A stretch of 64,000 bases of DNA, from the NCBI GenBank assembly GCA_905182995.1, contig CAJJDP010000009.1, forward strand, positions 102,365-166,364, written 5' to 3'. Positions 1 to 12,171 of the stretch are shown here, one piece after another. Under the pieces are notes generated by a model that was not told where the DNA came from, did not search any database, and worked only from the letters and a program-made list of their open reading frames with translations. The stretch comes from Paramecium octaurelia (lineage: Eukaryota; Ciliophora; Oligohymenophorea; Peniculida; Parameciidae). Positions within the stretch are counted from its first letter, which is position 1, and every line of letters starts with the position of its first letter. Made by a program: the position numbers and the translations under genes.

Positions 1-1131
1 ATTATTCTGAATTTAAGTATTTGTAACTCATTCTTTCAAGTTATTTTAAGTATTCAAGAACTCGTCTATAATTATGTCTGATTTCTCTAACACTTTTTGG
101 ATTTCTTAAAGCTCCCTTTAAAACTTCGTCTCTGCCAGTTAGTCTATTAATTAAATCAAAGAAAATGACTCCATTTTTACAGATTTTAGGTAGTTTATTT
201 TCTAATCCTTATGCATTTGATTTAATTAGTCGAATTTATTTAAGCCAATCAATTAATTGTTATTTTTATTCACTAGTAACAGAATTTTATAATTGTTATT
301 ATTACTATTAGTATTATTGCTATTATTATTATTAATTGAAATCTTAATTTACTAATTCGTGTTAACTTAAGCTTTCCTAACTATGCTTAGATTTATTTTC
401 TCTAATTTTTTTTTATTAGAGATTCTATTATTCCTTTACAATTTGATTTTCTAATACTTATAGTTCCTACTTTAATTTCTAATTGTATGACTCTTTGTTA
501 TTAGATTTAATTGGCGTCAAATTGCTAATTGAATCACTTGATTAATTTTATGGTTTGGATCTATTTGAAGTTTCAGCATATTCAGTTTAATGTGTTTGCG
601 ATCTTTATTGATAATTGTTTATCTCTTGATAAGGGCTATTGGGTTTAATCATTTTGTATTTGTTTGCAATAATTTCTTCATTAGAAGTGATCTGGATTGA
701 TTAATTTGGTTAGACTAAATTTTCATCAACATAGAATAACGGATCGTCTTATTTTTGAGGTGCTTTAGGTGGTTTTGATGAAGCTGAGGATACAGATTTC
801 GATCTATAAAATTATTAGAGAATCTAAAAAATCTTTAATGGATTTTGGTATAGCATTTATCCAGTTAAATGCTTCACTGATATCTATTGGCTTTCCTCTA
901 ACAAAGACAATGCAAAGGTTAAATTCCTTATACAACTTTAGTAGTCTTGTTTTGTGCAATTTATTACTCTTATCTTTAATTCACATTATCTTTTGTCTTA
1001 AAATAATTCTTTCGATATTATCTAACATAATGCAACACCTTGAATTTTTATCAAAAGATACCTGTTTTTAGATCATCAATACTCTTTGTGTTTTCAAATG
1101 TATTAGCCCAGTCTATTATTTCTTATTCCAT
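1..1131 (-). CDS. Calponin-homology (CH) domain protein, 3' part beyond window
   Basis: Read with UAA/UAG as Gln, the minus strand is open from an ATG near 1131 to the left edge, giving at least 369 residues; the stop lies outside the window. One 23-nt intron (1039-1061) falls inside the first CH-like fold, which begins IIDWANTFENTKSIDDLKTG. A Q-rich linker with a poly-Gln run leads to a second, clearer CH domain with KNGVIFFDLINRLTGRDEVL, then a PK-S motif and RRVLEYLKQLERMSYKYL. CH domains bind actin or microtubules, so a cytoskeletal or ciliary role is likely (inference). The exact family is not identified. The strand matches the next gene upstream, from which about 40 nt separate it. Confidence 0.75.
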
Positions 1132-1170
1132 TCAAATTTAATATAACAGTTAATAATAATAATTTATTTA

Positions 1171-3064
1171 TCATTTTTATATTTGCAATTTGTTATATTA
1201 ATCTTCTAACTATGCCAAGAGTCTTTCGAAATCGTTAACTCTGAATGAAGTAAAAAATCTGGATTTAGTTGTAATTATTGGAACACCCCTCGGATTTTAT
1301 TATCTCTCTTGATCTAAAACCTTAAGATTCATTTTAGTAGCTAGATTATTAATCAATTCAAATACTGTCTAATTTTTAAGTGTACTTAGAATAGTACGCT
1401 CTTTCCAATTCGTCAAGTTGGATTGACTGCCTTTTTTACTATTGATTAGCTTGTTGACTGGGATTGATTTGAAATTAGGATTAATTCTCTTGCATTAATT
1501 AAACCTATACATGTAACGGACCCTATGATTTGCTCTATTAAATCTATTGTTATTGTTATATTAGCTATTATTATTATAATAATTATTATTAGTAATTTAA
1601 TGGTAAATCTGTTCCCTTTTATTCAAATCGTCTAGAGGGAGATTTATTGTTAATATAGGCTTTAGGACTTTAGGGAACGTCTTCATTACCATCAAGTTCT
1701 GGATCTTCAATTGTATTTCCAGCATTCCAACAATTTTTAACTTTTGATTTAACCGTTTTAGGATCTACTTTTGGGTTTTTTAAAGGTATCTATTTAGATT
1801 TTCTTTTTAAAAAATTTTTTGGTTTTTGATCTGAACCATCATCTTTGGGAGAGCCTTCTTCAATTTATTCTTTCCTGGGTGTTTATTTTTCAGGAGTAGC
1901 ACTAAGATTATTTTTACTTGACTTTGGTGATGATTATGATTGTTTCTCTTACAGATTTTTTTATGATAACACTTACTTTTTAGAGGGTATTTATTATTAT
2001 TATTATGGTTGAACTTCTTTCTCTTCTATCACTTCTTCAACATCCACTGATTCTAGTTATTATTGTTCTTCTTGTTTTTTCTTAGCTTCTTAGATTGCTT
2101 TTCTTGGATCATATTTTGTTCTCTTTTTGAGATTCTCCAAGAGTTTAGGATCCTTCTTTTTTGGTTTTGGTTTCTCTTGATCATTTTAATCTTCATTTTA
2201 GACTCTTCCAAAGGGTGGTTCATTTTCATTTTAATTATCATACATATCCTATTATGGAACATCCATTTATTTATAATCCTTCTTTTGCTCCTTTTTTTTC
2301 TTAGGTGGTTACTTTTACCTCTTAGGAGGAGCTTCTTCTTCGAACTCACCATAAGTACCCTTTCCACTAATGGGCATATCATCAGCAGGTATATTATATT
2401 GTCCTTTACCCCCTAATGGTCTTTCATCTTCAAATTATTAATATTTGCCTGTGCTAGCTATTGGCCTATCATCATTTGGAAACTATTCTTAATCTAGTTA
2501 ATATTTATCTTTTCCAGATTTGATTGGTCTTTCATCCTCATATTGGTTATAGGTGTTAGTGTTTTTGGCTGTTATTGGTCTTTCATCTTCATAATAATTA
2601 TTGGTATTCTTTGCATTTATAGGTCTTTCATCTTCATAAAAATTCTATGTGTTATGGTTTTTTGCACCTATTGGTCTATTATCCTCTTGGTATTAGTACT
2701 TGCCTTTTCCACAAATCGGTCTATCGTCCTCATATGAATTCCGTTCAGGGGTTGTCCTTTCCTAAACCTGATAATTGCTTTGATTTTTTGATTTAATTGG
2801 TCTTTCATCTTAATAATAATCATATCTTTAAGATTAATTATACTATCCGGACAGATTTGAGTTAGAATGACTTTTATCACGAATTTATGATTGCTACTGC
2901 ATATACTCTTGATAATAAGGCTATGGCTATTCTGTATATTCGTTTTGAATTAATTAATCGTAGTATTATTGTTCGACTTAATTTTATTTGGGTAGTTATT
3001 TTTAAGGTTTTTTGTAATAATTTTATTAGTAGTTTTAGTCTTAATTAACAAATTCGTTATCCAT
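1171..3064 (-). CDS. Low-complexity protein with tandem DERPI repeats
   Basis: A 622-residue model with one 25-nt intron (1341-1365) near its 3' end. The N-terminal third is Q/N/Y-rich. The middle carries about ten short repeats with core (E/D)D(E/D)RP(I/L) followed some residues later by a GK or AK pair, encoded roughly between 2340 and 2820. Charged K/E/Q segments follow, then a compact C-terminus containing GVPIITTKSRFFTSF and a short coiled-coil-like tail ending KLQIQK. No known family is recognised. The start chosen is the ATG in frame with the repeats; a second ATG four bases upstream is in the wrong frame. Function unknown; the repeats look like a linear interaction motif presented in multiple copies (inference). 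Confidence 0.65.
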
Positions 3065-3159
3065 CCATTGATTACGAACGAATTATTTTTAAGAACTTTT
3101 GACTCTTTTTAGTTTTTTATAGAATTGGCCATTCTGCAAATAGTTATCAATCATTCTTA

Positions 3160-4701
3160 TCAAGGTTATCTTTTTTTATCTTATTTATGGATTTCCATAT
3201 GCTTGATATATACATTTATATATGTACTTCCATCATCAGTTTCGATAATATTTTATCTCAACTTAGCCACATCAGGAACTTTCATTATTTATCTTGTCCT
3301 ATATCCTAATAAAATGGAATTGATGAATAACCTTGAATAAATCCATTTAAAATAGCCTTGAATCTTCTGATGTGCATCATAATAATTTTATGTCTCTATC
3401 TCTAAATGTATCCCTTCACATTCTTTTAAATCAAAGTGGCGCAAAAGTTAAGGAATTTAACAATCATTTCCTGATTCTTTTATTAGTCTTATCGTTACAT
3501 TATAATTTTTAATAAAATTTGATTTAATAAAATGCTAAAATCATTCACTTGCCTCAATTATGTTTATTTGTGTAGTGGCAAAATTGTGCAGTCTCAAATC
3601 CAGTCCTATTTCATCTAAAGTGTTTTATGCCTTCTATCTGGCAGTCTTAATTCTTTTATCGATTTCACTGAAATCCACTGGATCACATCCTGTAATACCA
3701 GATTTAGAAGGCGATCCTTGAGTGTGAAACGAATGAAGTTGTGACTCCAACATTTCTAACATAAGCAACTTTGATACCTCTTTGCTTCCCAATCGGATTA
3801 AGGAAAGTAGCAAAACTGTCTAGTAGTGGATGCAGAATCTGCAATAGACTTTAATAGTTGGGTCTGCCTTCATTATGCAATTTGAGCATGGATTGAATAG
3901 TTGATTTGAAGAAATCGCTATATTAGTATCTCGAACAATATTTGTCAATTAGTTGATTTACGTAGTCTCTTTTAAAGAATAGTTTCTCTTGATTGTAGAA
4001 TTCAACGCATCGTTGCCCACTCATTAGGCTGACCATCAGAAGGCCCAGACAAAAGATATTTACTAATTCTTAATCTGTAGTATCATTTTTATCTCGAGCT
4101 GCCAAGAGAATCAGCTGTTCTGGAGCTACATACTCTAAATCTCTTTGGTTAAAGAGAACCTGGTAATAATTGCTAATTCTTGAATTTTCAAGGAACTAAT
4201 CGAAGTGTTTGATTTATCTTTGATCATCAATTAGGATCCTAGATGGGTAAATATCGATTATTTCATTATTCATCGTTTTCATATAATGGCATAGATTTGA
4301 GATCTCATATATAATGTAGCATAGCTCTTGTTCCGAATATGTGGTCTTATGGACCTTTCTGAGAAGGATGTCATTATGTAATGTGTCATTCAAGTATTCA
4401 ACTGTTATTGATAATACTACGTATGAGCTGCAAAAGTCATCCATATTTCCACTATCAAAGGATAATATTTTAACCAGGCATTTATGATTCAATTGCAATC
4501 TTACTTAAATTCTACAGATTACCTTTTTACTAAACTGGCTTTTATTGATTCGACTGATGTATCGCTTAAGAAAACCTACTTAATTTCAGCAAATATTAAA
4601 TTGTTAGCTTTATTCTTATAGATACTAATTTCTCCATAGTTGGGATCTAATTTCTTTTCTAGAAACTCGCTTTAAGATTCGCTTTATTATTAATTACCCA
4701 T
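3160..4701 (-). CDS. Protein kinase-like gene, probable pseudokinase, with in-frame TGA
   Basis: After a Q-rich N-terminus the 23- and 22-nt introns restore a frame resembling a degenerate kinase fold. DIYPSRILIDD aligns with the DLKPxNIL catalytic loop but lacks its Lys and Asn, no DFG is visible, and VAPEQLILLA followed by IFCLGLLMVSLMSGQ matches the APE and helix-F regions. The ATP-site Gly loop is not recognisable. A TGA at 3541-3543 would end the protein at 371 residues, yet the same frame continues open and protein-like for about 126 more codons to a second TGA at 3160. Either the tail is 3'UTR or relic, or the first TGA is bypassed or an error. Catalysis is unlikely; a scaffold role is an inference. 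Confidence 0.6.
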
Positions 4702-4749
4702 TTTTAATTGTTTTATTTTAAATTAAATTTATTTTCTGCAATTATATTG

Positions 4750-5861
4750 ATGCAAGAAGTCATTTTAACAAACGACGCAAAAGCAAAAATCCTCCATGAT
4801 TACTTATCCCAAACATATGTTCCATAACTCAGTGATCATCTTTTTAAGACAGATGAGTATTTAAAGAAAGAAGCAGAAGATTTTGAAAAGTCATGTTGAT
4901 TACTATTTTAGGATTATTAATCAAAGTGATGAATTAACAGAAGAGTTGGTCGAAAAAAAAACAGTGATAAGTAGAACTGTCAAACAGCTCATAGATAAAA
5001 TATAATCTGAATAGGTATGTCCTATATTTATATTTAGGAAAAACTCAAAAAAAGCGAAACCTATAAAAAAGGCAAGAAAGATGAATTGGCTGCTATTCAA
5101 AAAGCTATAGATTCCATCTCAAGTGCTATGAAAGAAACCTGTTCAAAAGTAATTCGTTATATCACCATATACAGATTGATTCAAAGGAACTGAATAAAAT
5201 TGGTCAATTACCATAAGGAATGGATTAATTCATGTCAAAATTGTTCCACATCATCTACAATGAAGATCAAGCCAAATTCAATTGGGCTGATTTCAAAAAG
5301 AAAGTGTATTATTCATTAATTAAATTTTCAGTTTTGATTAAGATAAAGGGGCTGATTTTTAAAGTAGATTAGCTAACTTTTAATTTAAAGGAGTAAGTCA
5401 AGAGAAAGAAAACTTATTACTCGAGATGAAGGCTGATCCACAATTTTAGAAGGTCTTTTAAGATCCTCAATACACAAAAGCATTCTTGGACATAGCTGAT
5501 TGGGTATATATTATGACAACTAAAATAGATTCACTTTGCCGTTTCAGGTATTGAGAATTAAAAAAAGAAGGATCAATCAGCAGTAGAATTTGAAAGAATC
5601 GACAAAGAATTTGCAGGCAGAAAGGTTGAATTAGAAAGCTATTAAAGAACCCATGTAAACATTCGTTATTAGCTATAGGATTTTTGGGTTTCATAACTTA
5701 AATACGTTGAGGATTAACAAGTTTTATTGCATTAATTGTAACCAAACATTAAGCAAGTGGCTCAAGAAATATAAGGTAGCAAAGGGTTATTGGAACAACA
5801 CATTGGAAAATTCATTTAGGGAGCTGAGAAAATTAATGAGTTAATGATTCCAAACATTTGA
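4750..5861 (+). CDS. Coiled-coil protein of unknown function
   Basis: Five short introns (22, 23, 26, 26 and 25 nt) join exons into a 329-residue protein. It is rich in K, E, D and Q with heptad-like stretches, and contains the segment FQDPQYTKAFLDIADW followed by HFAVSGIENQKKKDQ. That Trp-centred helix entering a charged coiled coil is loosely reminiscent of the base of a dynein stalk, but the resemblance is weak and no family is claimed. An 18-nt in-phase GTA...TAG stretch in the last exon could also be an intron. The gene diverges from the kinase-like gene across about 50 nt. Confidence 0.6.
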
Positions 5862-5915
5862 TAGTATAATAAAAACAATAATTTATAAGTCATAATTCTT
5901 ACAAAAACAATGTTA

Positions 5916-6745
5916 TCATTTATCTGTTCTGGATGACAATTTTAGTTTATTCCAATATTTACCATATCTCGATTTATGTAAATCCGACATCGTTTATCTT
6001 AGTCTTTCCTTCTATAGATTTTAATATTCAAGTAAACTTAATTCTGCTTTATGCTATTATTTTATTTCTTCAAGAGATTCCACTCTTGTTTCTTGTCCTG
6101 CATCCATTCTTTAAAGCAACTATTTCATAAAGTCCTCTCCTTTCTTGTCGTCTTTCCGATATTAGGGTATTAATTTAGCTTTTTCATTGAACTTTTCATA
6201 CTTAGTGATCATTCTCTCTATCTTTCCTTCCTAAAACAACATGAAATTAATTTTTTTTGTCAATCCTTCCTCAACTCTATGTTCTATGCTTAATAGGATG
6301 CATACTTGATTATCTCGATGATATATTCTCACTGTAATTCGCATATTTATTTTTCATGTATTGCTTCTATCTAAAATCTAACTAAGGCAAAACTGCTTGC
6401 GAGTGGATATCTCTATTTCCATAGTGATAGATTCTTTATCCTACCTTCTGCATTTCCTTTTAAACAAATAAGGGTTGTTTCTAAAATTTAGTCTCAAGAA
6501 ATTCGATAATTTACTCGGGAGACTTTAACCTATTTTGCATTAAAGATGCATAATTATCTAATTGGTCTTGTGCTTTAAGCTCTTTATCAAAGAAATGAGC
6601 CAAACTATCTATTAATTAGATGTTTGCGTTTACCTTAACTTTCTTTGACTTGAACTGGTTTTTGGGGTTGTCTGTTTTATTCTCTCAGCTATTCTTGTAG
6701 TTCCCTTCCTTTTTGAGTCACTGTGATTCTCTAAGATAATGACAT
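5916..6745 (-). CDS. Basic coiled-coil protein, unknown
   Basis: Two introns (25 and 22 nt) give 260 residues. The sequence is rich in K, Q, E and R, with a Tyr-containing patch QRIYHYGNRDIHSQ in the middle and a probable coiled coil in the C-terminal half. No signal peptide, membrane segment or recognised domain is seen. It converges on the preceding plus-strand gene with about 55 nt between the stops. Size and composition resemble many ciliate cytoskeletal or basal-body proteins, but this is only a guess. Confidence 0.55.
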
Positions 6746-6788
6746 ATTAATAATTTTCTTTTGATATTATATATATATATTTATTTTA

Positions 6789-8349
6789 ATGGCTCAAACA
6801 ATGTTAAATCTAAATAACTTGCTTTTTTCTTATAATGCTTATCGAGTGAAATCAGAATAAGAATTAAATGAAAGATACAATCTTTTTCAATAAGCCATAA
6901 ATGAAAAGCATTCTGAATAGTTTTTTCTTTTGAACTCAAAATATAATGGATTATATGAAAAAATTTGCAGGGAGTGCAAGCAGTCAAAGAAAGCCTTCAA
7001 AATCTCTTTCTTAATAACAAAAGACCAAGATTATACATTGTTTATTTACATTAACGAAAATGATAAACAAGTCAAAATCGAATATTTACCTCTTAATACT
7101 CTGAGATAGATATCAAAAACAATTTACAAAGTTGTGCATATTGAGAATTAATTCGACTCACCCGAAGCTCATATTCCAAAGGAAGAGTAGAATAAGCACG
7201 ATAAACTCGACTACTTTGGACAAAGCCTGCTTTTGTTGCCGAATTAAAATATGTATATTTTATAAATTTATTTCTATTAGAGTGAAAGGACGATTTAGCG
7301 AAACAGGGATTCCGATTTAAATTCCAACAAAAATAATTTACAATGGAAGCAATTGTTTTGACTTAAACTTTGCGACAGATAAGTATATACCGAACATAAA
7401 TGCTTTAACGATGCAGTCTCAATACAAAGGGGAAGTTAATGATAGATTAGCTCCAATAGGTGAAGGAACCTTTTCCAATCCCAACTTTAAAATAAGTGCA
7501 GTTTTTCAAGAAGGCTTTTACTAAGGTCCCATTAAGATTGTTACTCTCCCAGAAAATACTATAAAGTCAGTGACAAGAATTAATGATAAAACTTTATTGC
7601 CTATTTGCTATCAAAAGGAAAATCTCATTGACTATTACGTATTCCAAACTATTTTTGAGGGTAGATGGATCAATCAAAAGGTTATAGATTACTACCTATA
7701 TTATGCGAGTAGAGATATAATTAGAATACATGAGAGTGAAATTGGAAATTCTAAATATCAAAACTATATTATAAACTCTTGCGATTCTTCAGATATATTT
7801 TCTAGTGACATTTTTGAGCAATTATATTTCTCAACAGAATTTTGGACGTCTTATAAGAAAAATTATAATATTGATATTCTTAATAAGAAGAATAGATACA
7901 TATTCGCCTTAAATATTGGAAGATCTCATTTTGTTGTTTTAGTGTTAGAACAGAATCAGAAGGGAGAAGGAATTCTGTACTTGCTGGATTCGATACCCAA
8001 CGATTTCACTGAAAGTTAATAGGAAGTAGCAATCAAGAACATAAATAACATATTTCCTCATTTAAAAATAATAGATGAAAAAAAATTATATAGAATAAAA
8101 AATATTGAATAGTAGAGAAATGGCTATGATTGTGGAGTACATTGCATCTATAACTCCCTTTTGGTATTTAAGGAGTGGAATAAAGATATAAAAGAAATAG
8201 ATTTTGAGATAAAAAAGAAAGAGTTTATGGATATGAAAGTTGATTAGAATAAGAATTATGATAATAAGGATAAAACTAAAATAAGCAAGTTGCGCAGACA
8301 TATATATTTTACAATGATTAACAATTATGCACATAGCTTGCATTATTGA
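6789..8349 (+). CDS. Ulp1-like cysteine protease (C48, SUMO/Ub-like protease)
   Basis: A 510-residue protein with one 28-nt intron. The C-terminal part carries the C48 catalytic signature in order: GRSHFVVLVLE (His371), YLLDSIP (Asp391), then QRNGYDCGVHC with Gln433 six residues before the predicted nucleophile Cys439, the spacing of Ulp1/SENP enzymes. The family cleaves SUMO or other ubiquitin-like proteins from precursors or targets. The N-terminal 350 residues are not recognised; they include a CREC motif and may define substrate or location. A second C48 gene lies 3.8 kb downstream on the same strand. Activity is likely since all catalytic residues are present; the substrate is inferred only. 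Confidence 0.85.
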
Positions 8350-8392
8350 GAACATCATTGAATAATTTGAAGTTAGTTTATAATATAATATA

Positions 8393-9736
8393 ATGAAATT
8401 TGATAAGCTGCATTCTCATAATCCATCACCAAAAACTCTTGAATTCACTTCCACGACCAAATCAACATTTGTACCTCCACCTCTTGGTTTAGAAATTGTT
8501 ACGATGCCCAACAACAAAATTTTCGATCTCTTTCTAAAAGGATCTATAAGTGCAAAGTAGATGTTGTAAATGGATAATAACGATATTGAGAAATCCCCAA
8601 GAACTCCTCCTAGACGTCAACAAACAAGGCATAAATCCATTAAAAAAAATTAAGCTGACTAAATCTTCAATCTTGTTGAGAGATTTTAACAATAAAGGAA
8701 ATAATCTATTATAATACCATAGAATCCACAACCCAAAAATCCACCAAAATTAGTAAGGAAGGAAACATTAATGCAATTGACATCAAGTACCAAGGAACTG
8801 CTTCAACCAATTGCATAATCTAGATTCAGAGCAGTGAATAGAAAATTTACTTAAAGGAGCATGTCTGGCACTAAGGAAGAATAATTGATTAAGAGATGTG
8901 AAAAACTCAGTGGTGAACGTTTGAAGGAGGAAGAAAAAGAATTATTATTAAAAAAGGAAATAACTGATGAAGATGCATGGAGAATGATGAATGTATTTCA
9001 AAAGAAGAAATGGTTTTTTGATTATGTGCATAGAAATCTAGATTAGTAAAAATAAAATTCAAGTTAACAAGAAATCAAGTAGTAAGTTTAACCTATTTCG
9101 CTCTTTTAAAAATTAAGAAACACAGTTCTCAAACAAACAGAAGTCAAAAGAAAACCTGAAAAACAATGTTAGGAATACTACAATCACATTTAAAAGTATA
9201 TGTATTAGTGATATAGTATTGAAGATTAAATTAAATACCATGTATTCAATAGAAATTTGCCTGAAAAAATCAGAAATCAATAAAAACAAAATGTCAAAAT
9301 GTTCAGATCTGAATCTGAAGTTTCCAAATTAAATATTAGAAATAAGTTTCTAGAGGTAGCAGACAAATTTAGCATCAATTAATCCAATCCATAAATTCTA
9401 AAGGAATTCTTTGAAAATGGTAGTCAAACCAGCAGACCCCAACAGAAATTCCAAAAGAGTTAATTTACGACCAGAAGAGTTCAAAGGCCATAATTATCAA
9501 GGGAAAATGATATTTCTCATGAAAGCTAAGGAGATTCATATAAAAGTATAACTGAATTCAGACTCAATGAGTTGTATCATGAAAGTAAATAAAGATAAAA
9601 ATAATATAAATAAAAATATGATACTCCTTTCATTGACAATGGGGATTAACTATAAAGAAAAGTCAAGAATTTGGTCAAATTGGGAAATTTATAGAATACC
9701 ATTTTAAATGTAGTTTAATTTAAACTTTAGTAATGA
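8393..9736 (+). CDS. Unknown basic Q-rich protein
   Basis: A 440-residue model with one 21-nt intron. The protein is strongly basic and Q/K/S-rich, with PPRRQQ-like patches and a helical central segment (KLSGERLKEEEKELLLKKE, then EDAWRMMNVFQKKKWFFDYV). No conserved domain is recognised. It starts 43 nt after the C48 protease gene on the same strand. Composition suggests an RNA-binding or cytoskeleton-associated protein, but nothing proves it. Confidence 0.55.
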
Positions 9737-9788
9737 AACTTTTCCTTGTTATAATTATGAATATGCCATTTTTATTAATATTTGATAT

Positions 9789-11300
9789 ATGCTTTAAAAC
9801 AAAATTTATTAGCTAAATACACCTAGGAGAGGAGTTTCTCGTTCTGAATCAATCAAGAAAAAACTATTCAAACTAAATCTTGATTCATTGAAAACTCATG
9901 AAACTGAAACTTAAATGAATAGCGATCTGCTAACAACGAGTAGAGCTCATCATTATAAATCCATTAGTTCAACATTATTCTAAAGAAGAAACAGTAAATA
10001 CCCAGCAATTTTGTAACAGTTATAATAATAATACTCAACAGCATTCAAAAGTAAAGAACTTGATAAAGCAATCGATGCAGTTGTAGATGTTATGATTTTA
10101 CAAGTTGTTAGAGACAACATTTTAGGACTACTAAATACTTACATATTGGTGGCTGAAACCTATTTAAAATTTACATATTATTCTTCAGCTATTCAAACCT
10201 ATACATAATTAGTAATTAAAATCATTATTTTAGTTGCATTTATGCGATATTTGTAATGATGTTGAAGAAGTCTAGAAATCATTTAGATTGAAGGTGTTAC
10301 TTAAACTAAGTATCATTGCACATAACTTAAAAATGCACGAGACAGCAGTCAAAATATTAAAGAAATTACTGCAATATTCATGGCATTTTAAAGATAAGTA
10401 TTTAGAGGTTGTGTGCTTTGATAAACTTGGGTAAGAAGCCTACTTGCAAGCAAATTTAGAGAAAGCATAGTTTTATCATTGCAGAGCTATTTGGGGGAGA
10501 TCAGAGCCTGAAAATTCTAATCATTATCAGATATCAACTTAAAATATTGGGTAGTATCTAAAAAAACTCCCTAAAGGAATTCAACATATTGATTAGAATT
10601 TAGTAAGTAAAGCTACTTTTCTACCATTCACATTTATAAGTTAAACACAGAATCAATAAAATAATAACAATAATAATTCCTCTTAATATTATTGTGGTAT
10701 TGAAGTTACTAATTACTATTTGAAAAACATGAATGTTATTAAACAGCCACATAGATTTCTATCTCATGTTACTCCAGAAGCATGTTTCTAAAAATTATTC
10801 ATTACTTCCTAATTTGAGTTTGAGATTTCTACTCCCAGACAAGCGAAGTAGGATTCTCATTCCAATGATCTATTAAGAATCAATCCATAAGATTTGTTTA
10901 TTTCAGTCTTATAAAATTCAAACGATAGAGAGGAAATCCTATACATGAATAAAGTGAAATAATAAAATAAAATGGGAGGATTTGTATGATATAATTCATA
11001 TTTTAGATTCCTCCTTCATCATATCGAATTTAAAAGAAGGATTAACCTAAGATTGATAAAAAGTTATTGAAATAGCCATTAATCAAAATGATAAATGAAA
11101 GGTTAACCAGCCAACCAAATTTTACAGAAATCATAGAAGAAAGATACCGTGCTGCCAGAATGAATCATAGTAGAGTTCCTCTTAAGGATTAAGTGAGGAT
11201 TTCTCATTTGAGTCCAAACAGAGATTTATTGAATTACGGAGAATGCTTATAGGCAACTGCTGACCCAGATTAAATGTTTATTTCTAATGTACTATTTTGA
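9789..11300 (+). CDS. Helical-repeat protein (TPR-like), unknown
   Basis: Two introns (22 and 23 nt) give 488 residues. Residues about 85-260 form amphipathic helical pairs such as AETYLKFTYYSSAIQTY and LGQEAYLQANLEKAQFYHCR, with the A/Y/G pattern of TPR-like repeats. A Q/N-rich C-terminal half follows, ending with ARMNHSRVPLKDQVRISHL. TPR folds usually mediate protein-protein contacts. The start was placed at the ATG in frame with the helical region; an ATG upstream near 9756 reads into a stop. Family not identified. Confidence 0.6.
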
Positions 11301-11557
11301 AGAGATGTTTGATTGTTTGATTTTTCAATTCTTTTTAACTCAAAACAATGATAAGTAAATTATTAGAGTTTCTTTATAAATTTAGAATAGATAGAAATCA
11401 TAAACATCATTAATTATTATTTTTTCATAATTCGCTTAGTATCTATTAATATTATTTTAAAGGATAAGGTGTATTTTAATATATTTTACACAATCACTTA
11501 TGTCATTTATTTTAAGAAAAATATATTAATTACTATTAAATATAATATTTTAATTGC

Positions 11558-12095
11558 ATGAAAGGATTTCTGTAAAAATTGATGGGCTAGATAAAATAGG
11601 AGCCTAATTTAACCCAAGCTGGGCAATTCTTTAAGAAGGTGAGCGGGACTAGTAGTCAGAAATAGAATGCAAATAATCCTCATTTAATAGATAGAATTGA
11701 TCAATTGAATAGAATAATAATTTAAGGGCAATAAAGGGATTTTTTGATGCTGAGAATTAGATAAGTAATCACTGAGGCATAATTGGGACATAACATATCT
11801 CCAAAACTCCAGGATGCTTGCGAGGTTGTTCATTATGCTTTATTAAATAATATTCCAGTTTTGGTATCGAAAGTAAAATTAGTGCATCCAGAGTTTGATC
11901 TATCAGATTAGGTTATATTATGATTAAATGAAATAGATCATAGTTGATGAGAAGGAATTTGAGAAACAAAAAGAGGAAGCGAATCCAGAGTTGAAATCAG
12001 AAATAGAGGTGGACACATTTGCAAATAAGGATTAGAGTGAATATTATGACAATTAAAGGCATAAATGGAAAGAGTAATAGAGAAAGAAGAGATGA
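11558..12095 (+). CDS. Small helical protein, unknown
   Basis: A 170-residue model with one 25-nt intron beginning GTT rather than GTA. The protein begins MKGFLQKLMGQ and holds a helix-rich middle (AQLGHNISPKLQDACEVVHYALLNN) and an acidic/basic tail ending with a KE/QQRKKR cluster. No domain is recognised. It lies between the TPR-like gene and the MORN-C48 gene, all on the plus strand. Confidence 0.5.
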
Positions 12096-12171
12096 ATATA
12101 AAAATTGAAATTTTTTATTTATATGTAATATAATTATAGAAATATATTAAAGCACTTAAAATTGATCATCT

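Noticed and set aside
2063-2416. Hydrophobic plus-strand frame looking like membrane segments
   Set aside because: It is the antisense of the Lys/Glu-rich part of the DERPI-repeat gene; runs of Lys codons read as Phe on the other strand.
9756-9850. ATG upstream of the TPR-like gene
   Set aside because: It is in another frame and reaches TGA soon after; the ATG at 9789 is in frame with the helical region.
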